From NCBI GenBank assembly GCA_016780695.1, contig JADHLK010000038.1, forward strand, positions 1 to 11,322: DNA of 11,322 nt. Reading direction: 5' to 3'. Position 1 is the first letter of the stretch, and every line of letters starts with the position of its first letter. The notes under the pieces are model-generated. The model saw nothing but the letters and a program-made list of their open reading frames with translations, was not told where the DNA came from and made no database searches. Origin of the DNA: Alphaproteobacteria bacterium (lineage in GTDB: Bacteria > Pseudomonadota > Alphaproteobacteria > Puniceispirillales > Puniceispirillaceae). Positions 6,382 through 11,322 of this stretch are shown piece after piece. Position numbers and translations under genes: made by a program.

Positions 6382-7269
6382 TTACAACGCTTCAGCACCG
6401 GAGATGATTTCAATCAGCTCCTTGGTGATGTTGGCCTGACGGGTGCGGTTATAAACGAGGGTGAGACGATCGATCATATCACCGGCATTGCGGGTGGCAT
6501 TATCCATCGCCGTCATCCGCGCGGCGAGTTCTGCTGCTGAGGATTCAAGCAGCGCACTGAAAATCTGGGTCGCGATATTACGCGGCAGCAAAGCGGCCAG
6601 CAATTCATCTTCTTCTGGCTCATAATCATAGGAAAGCCGGGCGCCCGCCGCAGCGTCTTCCCCTTGCTGTGTTTCTGCAACCTCAACCGGCACCAGCGAT
6701 TGATGGGTAACCGTCTGGGTGATCGCATTGACAAAGCGATTATAGAGCATGGAAACGGCATCAAACTGGCCCGCCTCAAAGCCCTCCAGAACGCGCGCTG
6801 CAATATCAGCCGCGCTGCCATAGGCCACATCCGAGCCTTGCACCTGCTCAACCCTCTCAAACAGGCTATCGCCTATCTCGCCAGCCAGCGCATCGCCCGA
6901 TTTGCGGCCCACAATATAGATCAGCACCTTTTTGCCTGCTGCTTCCAGCTGCGCAATTTCTTCCCTGGCCGCCCGCGTGATAGCCCCGTTAAAACCGCCA
7001 CACAGGCCGCGATCAGCTGAGACAATGATCAAAAGATGCGTTTTTGCTGCTGCCCGTCCGACCAGCAAGGCCGGAGCAGATTGCGGATTCGCCCCGGCAG
7101 CCAAGCCGGCAATCACCTCAGTCATGCGGCTGGAATAGGGGCGGGCAGATTCCGCCGCTTCCTGCGCCCGCCGCAGCTTGGCAGCCGCGACCATCTTCAT
7201 CGCCGAAGTGATCTTCTGCGTTGATTTCACGCTGTTGATGCGGGTTTTAAGGTCTTTCAGATTGGGCAT
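6382..7269 (-). CDS. atpG: F1Fo ATP synthase gamma subunit
   Basis: Gamma is the rotating shaft inside the alpha3beta3 hexamer. The 295 residues match the usual alphaproteobacterial length. The N-terminal helix (MPNLKDLKTRINSVKSTQKI onward to AAAKLRRAQ, 1-36) and the C-terminal helix ending TKELIEIISGAEAL form the coiled-coil shaft. The globular domain contains SADRGLCGGFN (84-94), a family signature. An acidic stretch (PEEDELLAALLPR) precedes the C-terminal helix, as in relatives. ATG 7269 is preceded by AAGGA and AAAGG on the coding strand. The gap to atpA is 40 bp. Confidence 0.97.
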   Translation of the reverse strand: MPNLKDLKTRINSVKSTQKITSAMKMVAAAKLRRAQEAAESARPYSSRMTEVIAGLAAGANPQSAPALLVGRAAAKTHLLIIVSADRGLCGGFNGAITRAAREEIAQLEAAGKKVLIYIVGRKSGDALAGEIGDSLFERVEQVQGSDVAYGSAADIAARVLEGFEAGQFDAVSMLYNRFVNAITQTVTHQSLVPVEVAETQQGEDAAAGARLSYDYEPEEDELLAALLPRNIATQIFSALLESSAAELAARMTAMDNATRNAGDMIDRLTLVYNRTRQANITKELIEIISGAEAL

Positions 7270-7309
7270 CTGCCTTTATCCTTACCTTCTCTTGCGTTCT
7301 GGAGGCCAA

Positions 7310-8845
7310 TCAAGCAAAGCTCTTGGTATAGGCTTCAATCGCCTTGTGCAGCTTGGCCTCAGTCTTGTCAGAAATCGCCTGATCCTCACGGATAGCGTCC
7401 AGAATATCAGAGCCAGAGCCGCGCAGCATATCCAGCAAGCCAGCCTCATAGCGGCCAATATCGGCCAGCTCAATACTGTCCAGATAGCCTTTCACACCAG
7501 AGAAAATAACCGCTACCTGCTCTTCCACCAGCATCGGATCATATTGCGGCTGTTTCAACAGCTCGGTCAGGCGCGCGCCGCGTGCCAGCAGCTGGCGGGT
7601 AGAGGCATCCATATCAGAGGCAAACTGCGCAAAGGCGGCCATCTCACGATATTGGGCCAGCTCCAGCTTAATGGTTCCGGCCACCTGTTTCATCGCCTTG
7701 ATCTGGGCAGCTGATCCCACCCGCGACACTGACAGGCCGACATTCACCGCCGGGCGAATACCCTTATAGAACAGGTCAGTTTCCAGAAAAATCTGGCCAT
7801 CTGTAATAGAGATCACATTGGTTGGAATATAGGCAGACACATCGCCGGCCTGGGTTTCGATCACTGGCAGGGCAGTCAGCGAGCCGGACCCATTATCCTT
7901 GTTCAGCTTGGCAGCCCGTTCCAGCAGCCGCGAATGCAGATAAAACACATCGCCCGGATAGGCTTCACGGCCCGGCGGGCGGCGCAGCAACAAGCTCATC
8001 TGACGATAGGCCACTGCCTGCTTGGACAAATCATCATAAACGACCAGCGCGTGCATCCCGTTATCACGGAAGAATTCACCCATGGTAGCTGCCGTGTAAG
8101 GGGCGAGGAACTGCATCGGGGCCGGATCAGAAGCCGTTGCGGCCACCACAATGGAATAATCCATCGCACCATTTTCTTCGAGCGTGCGCACAATTTGCGC
8201 TACAGTGGAGCGCTTCTGGCCAACCGCAACATAAATGCAGAACAGTTTTTTACTGTCATCCTTGCCAGCTGCCTCATTGACCTTGCGCTGATTGATAAAG
8301 GCATCGATAGCAATGGCTGTCTTGCCGGTCTGGCGGTCGCCAATAATCAGCTCACGCTGGCCGCGGCCAATCGGGATCAAGCTGTCAATCGCCTTCAGCC
8401 CGGTTTGCATCGGCTCATTCACCGACTGGCGCGGCATGATGCCCGGAGCCTTGACTTCCACGCGGCTGCGCGTGACATCACTCAGCGGGCCCTTGCCATC
8501 AATCGGGTTGCCCAGCGCATCGACCACGCGGCCCAGCAGGCCCTTGCCAATCGGCGCATCCACGATAGAGGCTGTGCGGCGCACCACATCCCCTTCATGA
8601 ATAGTGCGGTCATCGCCGAAAATCACCACCCCGACATTATCTGTCTCAAGGTTCAGGGCCATGCCCTTAACGCCGCCGTCAAATTCCACCAGCTCGCCAG
8701 CCTGCACCTTGTCCAGACCATAGACTCGGGCAATACCATCACCAACGGACAGCACCCGCCCTACCTCGGCCACCTCAGCCTCATTGCCAAAGCTGGAAAT
8801 CTGATCTTTGAGAATCGCTGAAATTTCAGCTGCACGAATATCCAT
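7310..8845 (-). CDS. atpA: F1Fo ATP synthase alpha subunit
   Basis: Alpha forms the F1 hexamer with beta, holds the non-catalytic nucleotide sites and supplies the arginine finger to the catalytic site. From ATG 8845 the product is 511 residues. Visible features are the N-terminal crown (MDIRAAEISAILKDQI), P-loop GDRQTGKT (169-176), VVYDDLSKQAVAYRQMSLLLRRPPGREA (268-295), and SVSRVGSAAQ (372-381) with the arginine finger R375. A GTG one codon upstream (8848) would add one residue and give a 4-base GTGA overlap with atpH. The ATG gives a one-base TGATG overlap and the family start, and has AAGGG about 10 bases upstream. Confidence 0.98.
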   Translation of the reverse strand: MDIRAAEISAILKDQISSFGNEAEVAEVGRVLSVGDGIARVYGLDKVQAGELVEFDGGVKGMALNLETDNVGVVIFGDDRTIHEGDVVRRTASIVDAPIGKGLLGRVVDALGNPIDGKGPLSDVTRSRVEVKAPGIMPRQSVNEPMQTGLKAIDSLIPIGRGQRELIIGDRQTGKTAIAIDAFINQRKVNEAAGKDDSKKLFCIYVAVGQKRSTVAQIVRTLEENGAMDYSIVVAATASDPAPMQFLAPYTAATMGEFFRDNGMHALVVYDDLSKQAVAYRQMSLLLRRPPGREAYPGDVFYLHSRLLERAAKLNKDNGSGSLTALPVIETQAGDVSAYIPTNVISITDGQIFLETDLFYKGIRPAVNVGLSVSRVGSAAQIKAMKQVAGTIKLELAQYREMAAFAQFASDMDASTRQLLARGARLTELLKQPQYDPMLVEEQVAVIFSGVKGYLDSIELADIGRYEAGLLDMLRGSGSDILDAIREDQAISDKTEAKLHKAIEAYTKSFA

Positions 8846-9414
8846 CACGCAACACCCTTCATGGCTGCTTCCAGCCGCTTGAGTTTGGTTTTGATTGACG
8901 CATCAAACATCTGGGAGCCGATACGCACGACAAGTCCGCCGATAAGCGACGGGTCAACCCGCAAGGCCAGCTGCACAGAGTCAGCCCCGGCCATTTTGGC
9001 AACAGCCTGTTCGACTGCCTTTGTCCGTTCGCCATCCAGCGCCACCGCCGAGATGACTTCAGCACTCAGCTGGCCGCGCTTTTCCGCCACCAGCTCAGCA
9101 AAAACGGTAATCATACGGGGCAGGGCATAAAGGCGGCCATTGGCGGCCACGGTGCCGGCAAATTGCTGGGTCAGCTGATCCGCTCCGGCCTTGGCGAGAA
9201 TTTCGGTCATCGCCCGCTGCTGCTCACCGCGCCCGAATACCGGCGAGGTCACCAGCTGCGCCAGCTTAGCATTTTCAGCGATCAGCACCTGCAGATCAGT
9301 CAGGTCAGCCAACACCGCATCCACGCGGCCCGCATCAACAGCCAGATCATACAGCGCGCCAGCATAGCGACCGGCCAGACCTTTGGAATTTGAACTCAAC
9401 GCACCCGCCCCCAT
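8845..9414 (-). CDS. atpH: F1Fo ATP synthase delta subunit
   Basis: Delta (the mitochondrial OSCP homologue) ties the top of F1 to the peripheral b stalk. The 189-residue product has the N-terminal helical domain beginning LAGRYAGALYDLAVD (13-27) and the C-terminal signature DPSLIGGLVVRIGSQMFDASIKTKLKRL (about 153-180). It is first in the F1 operon and its stop shares a base with the atpA ATG. ATG 9414 has no convincing Shine-Dalgarno site. An in-frame TTG at 9399 would give MSSNSKGLAGRYAGAL, closer to many relatives, and has a GGGGGCGGG stretch just before it. Product secure, start uncertain by five codons. Confidence 0.95.
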   Translation of the reverse strand: MGAGALSSNSKGLAGRYAGALYDLAVDAGRVDAVLADLTDLQVLIAENAKLAQLVTSPVFGRGEQQRAMTEILAKAGADQLTQQFAGTVAANGRLYALPRMITVFAELVAEKRGQLSAEVISAVALDGERTKAVEQAVAKMAGADSVQLALRVDPSLIGGLVVRIGSQMFDASIKTKLKRLEAAMKGVA

Positions 9415-9513
9415 CCGGTTAAGGCAAATATTTTTTTAAAAAGGATTTGAAAGAGCGGCCACCACAACCCTGCCGGACCGCAAGAACCCTCACCTTTTTC
9501 CCGCAAGAGAGCT

Positions 9514-9519
9514 ATCATA
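9514..9519 (-). promoter_or_regulatory. Candidate -10 element of the atpHAGDC promoter
   Basis: On the minus strand TATGAT (complement of 9514-9519) matches the sigma70 -10 consensus at 5 of 6 positions. It lies about 100 bases before the atpH start, in the only sizeable gap upstream of the F1 operon. The -35 region at 17 bp is poor (TTTCCT); the best TTG-containing hexamer, TTGTTT, is too close (12 bp). An AT-rich tract (9428-9441) lies between this site and atpH and might aid ribosome loading. The call rests mainly on one hexamer and location. Confidence 0.33.
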
Positions 9520-9580
9520 CACGCCCCCCAAAAACAAGGAAATAGGCGAAAAAAATTGCAGCCGGACGAATTTGTCGCAT

Positions 9581-9610
9581 GGCGGGCGGCGCTGGCAGAA
9601 AATGCCCGCC
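9581..9610 (-). terminator. GC-rich hairpin just after priA (possible weak terminator)
   Basis: GGCGGGC (9581-9587) and GCCCGCC (9604-9610) form a 7-bp all-GC stem with a 16-base loop, starting 5 bases past the priA stop. On the minus strand the nearest T-run (seven bases, complement of 9549-9555) comes 25 bases further on. It therefore lacks the classic stem-then-T layout; it could mark the priA mRNA 3' end or be incidental in GC-rich DNA. Confidence 0.3.
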
Positions 9611-9615
9611 TCGCT

Positions 9616-11322
9616 TCAGAGGAAATGATACGGGTCAATATCGATTTGCAGGTGGATTTTTGCCGGAATTTTAACCTTTTCCAGCCAGAGATGCAGCATT
9701 TGTTGCAGATCCGCCGCACGCGGGGCGCTGATCAGGAAGCGAATCCGGTAGCGGCCCCGCACCATCGCTATCGGGGCGGCGGCGGGGCCGTAAAACTGCA
9801 CCTGCTGCCAGCCGGGCCAGGCGGCGGCTAGCTGTGCCGCACAACTTTCTGCAGCTGGCTGATCAGTGGCCGACAGAATCACTGCTGCCAGCCGCCCATG
9901 CGGCGGCATCATCGCCGCCTGCCGCATTTCTGATTCGCGCTGCAAAAACGCATCCCGCCGGCCCGCCAGCAGCGTTTCCATCACCGGATGATCCGGCTGG
10001 CCTGTCTGGATCAAGGCGCGTCCGGGCTTGTCAGACCGGCCCGCGCGTCCGGCCACCTGGGCCAGCATTTGCCAGGTCCGCTCAGCCGCCCGCAAATCGC
10101 CGCCGCCAAGGCCCAGATCGCCATCCACCACCCCGACCAGCGTCAGTTTCGGGAAATGATGCCCTTTGGCAACTAGCTGCGTGCCGATGATAATATTCAC
10201 CTCGCCTGCTTCGATGGAGCGCACAATCCGCGCCGCCTCATCCGAGCGGGCCAGCAAATCGCTGGACATCAGCGCAAAGGAGGCTTCCGGGAACCGGCTG
10301 ATCACCTCCTCGGCCAGCCTTTCAATGCCCGGGCCCACCAGCTGCAGGCTGTTTTCTGCCTGACAAGAGGGGCAATGCGGGCGCAGCGGCTGGGAAAAAC
10401 CGCATTGATGACAGCGCAGCTGGCCAGCCAGACGGTGCGTGACCAGACTGGCATCACATTGATGACAGCCCAGCCTTTCGCCGCAATCTGTACAAATCGC
10501 CATCGGTGCATAGCCGCGCCGGTTCAGATAAAGCAGAACCTGCTCACCCGCCTCTATGGTCTGCTGCATCGCCTCAACCAGCGGCGCTGACAGCCAGAAA
10601 CCGGCAGCCGGACGGTGGCGGCGCAGATCAATGGCCGCTATTTTTGGCAGCTCCGCCGGGCCGTAGCGGGAAGCCAGCTGCCAATGCCGGTAACGCCCCT
10701 TGCCAGCATTGACCCAGCTTTCCAGCGACGGCGTTGCTGAGGCCAGCAAGACCGGCAGCTGTTCACAACGGCCCCGCAAAATCGCCATATCGCGGGCCTG
10801 ATAGATTACCTGATCTTCTTGTTTGAAGGCCGCATCATGTTCTTCATCCACCACAATAAGCCCCAGATTGGCAAAAGGCAGGAACAGCGCCGAACGCGCG
10901 CCCACCACCACCATCGGCCGACCGGACAGGCAGGCTTTCCAGAGCTGGCGGCGGCGCGCGCTGGTAACCCCGGAATGCCAGATTTGCGGGGCCAGGCCAA
11001 ACCAGCGGCGAAACCTGTCTTCCCAGCCTGTGGTCAGCGCGATTTCCGGCAACAGGATCAAGACCTGCTTGCCCTGATTGACCTGCCTTGCCACCAGATC
11101 AAAATAAGTTTCCGTCTTGCCAGAGCCGGTAACCCCATCCAGCAAATGCACCGCGAACTGGCCAAAACTTTCAGCAATACCATTGGCAACCTCTTGCTGG
11201 CTGTCATTCAGCACCAGCTCTTTTGCCTGCAGCCGATCTGGCAGGCTGAGGCTGTCCAGGCGCGGCACCGATTGGCGCTCCAGCAGCCCGGCCTTGACCA
11301 TGGCTGTCAGGCTGGCCGTGCT
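9616..11322 (-). CDS. priA: Primosomal replication restart helicase PriA (5' end truncated by window)
   Basis: PriA is the superfamily 2 helicase (3'-to-5') that recognises stalled forks and reloads the replicative helicase. 568 residues are visible; the frame is open at the right edge. In visible numbering: Walker A GVTGSGKTE (63-71), the DEEH box (159-162), and eight zinc-binding cysteines at 277, 280, 286, 289, 304, 307, 317 and 320. The helicase C-lobe follows with NIIIGTQLVAKGHHFP and QVAGRAGR. As I recall E. coli PriA (732 residues), its cysteines have identical spacing, implying about 160 missing N-terminal residues, the 3'-DNA-end binding and part of the winged-helix region. The C-terminus ends DIDPYHFL, a family hallmark, so the stop is genuine. 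It lies 201 bp upstream of atpH on the same strand, an arrangement common in alphaproteobacteria. Confidence 0.97.
   Translation of the reverse strand, partial: STASLTAMVKAGLLERQSVPRLDSLSLPDRLQAKELVLNDSQQEVANGIAESFGQFAVHLLDGVTGSGKTETYFDLVARQVNQGKQVLILLPEIALTTGWEDRFRRWFGLAPQIWHSGVTSARRRQLWKACLSGRPMVVVGARSALFLPFANLGLIVVDEEHDAAFKQEDQVIYQARDMAILRGRCEQLPVLLASATPSLESWVNAGKGRYRHWQLASRYGPAELPKIAAIDLRRHRPAAGFWLSAPLVEAMQQTIEAGEQVLLYLNRRGYAPMAICTDCGERLGCHQCDASLVTHRLAGQLRCHQCGFSQPLRPHCPSCQAENSLQLVGPGIERLAEEVISRFPEASFALMSSDLLARSDEAARIVRSIEAGEVNIIIGTQLVAKGHHFPKLTLVGVVDGDLGLGGGDLRAAERTWQMLAQVAGRAGRSDKPGRALIQTGQPDHPVMETLLAGRRDAFLQRESEMRQAAMMPPHGRLAAVILSATDQPAAESCAAQLAAAWPGWQQVQFYGPAAAPIAMVRGRYRIRFLISAPRAADLQQMLHLWLEKVKIPAKIHLQIDIDPYHFL

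Noticed and set aside
6336..6413. N-terminal extension of atpD to 6413
   Set aside because: The extra 26 residues overlap the coding end of atpG, and the conserved beta-subunit N-terminus begins at ATG 6335 with its own ribosome binding site.
7934..8821. A 295-codon open frame on the plus strand, antisense to atpA
   Set aside because: It lies wholly inside atpA, shows no recognisable domain, and long antisense frames are expected opposite conserved genes with this codon bias.
9396..9719. A 107-codon minus-strand frame spanning the priA end and the gap before atpH
   Set aside because: It overlaps the PriA C-terminus in another frame and has no family features; it is open by chance through the gap.
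9556..9831. A 91-codon plus-strand frame starting TTG in the priA-atpH gap, with AAGGAAATAGG upstream
   Set aside because: Two thirds of it is antisense to the conserved end of priA, the start is a rare codon, and the product resembles nothing I know. It is the least implausible of the shadows but not supportable.
1..11322. A hidden novel system, mobile element, CRISPR array or RNA gene
   Set aside because: Nearly all bases are taken up by recognisable core genes. No transposase, integrase, repeat-spacer pattern, tRNA-like fold or foreign-looking block was seen; the gaps total only a few hundred bases.

Overview
This window is an ordinary housekeeping region of a moderately GC-rich alphaproteobacterium. 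Three things point there: the F1 sector genes of ATP synthase stand alone as atpH-atpA-atpG-atpD-atpC with no Fo genes beside them, priA lies directly upstream of atpH, and an rsfS-rlmH-gpmI-ctpA-rppH run ends tail to tail against atpC. I cannot place the organism more finely from sequence alone; a marine group such as SAR116 or a rhodospirillalean relative is only a guess.

Plus strand (1-4512): the last 13 codons of a probable nadD, a good sigma70-like promoter, then rsfS (ribosome silencing factor), rlmH (23S rRNA pseudouridine methyltransferase), gpmI (cofactor-independent phosphoglycerate mutase), ctpA (exported S41 carboxyl-terminal protease) and rppH (Nudix RNA pyrophosphohydrolase). 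rsfS/rlmH and ctpA/rppH each share a single base between stop and start. The 130 bp before gpmI hold a small hairpin and a perfect 15-bp tandem duplication.

Minus strand (11322-4509): priA (primosomal helicase, its N-terminus cut off by the window edge), a 201-bp gap with a likely promoter, then the F1 operon for delta, alpha, gamma, beta and epsilon. The operon meets rppH head-on: the two stop codons overlap in the 4 bp CTAG, at the centre of a perfect 12-bp palindrome, so no room is left for a conventional terminator.

Together the genes cover ribosome assembly and silencing, RNA 5'-end processing, glycolysis, periplasmic proteolysis, ATP synthesis and replication restart. I found no mobile element, CRISPR array, tRNA, rRNA or defence system, and no convincing new system. 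The points most worth a second look are a possible ATT or ATC start codon for rsfS, the tandem repeat before gpmI, the overlapping convergent stops, the short epsilon subunit and the absence of the envC-like gene that often lies between gpmI and ctpA.
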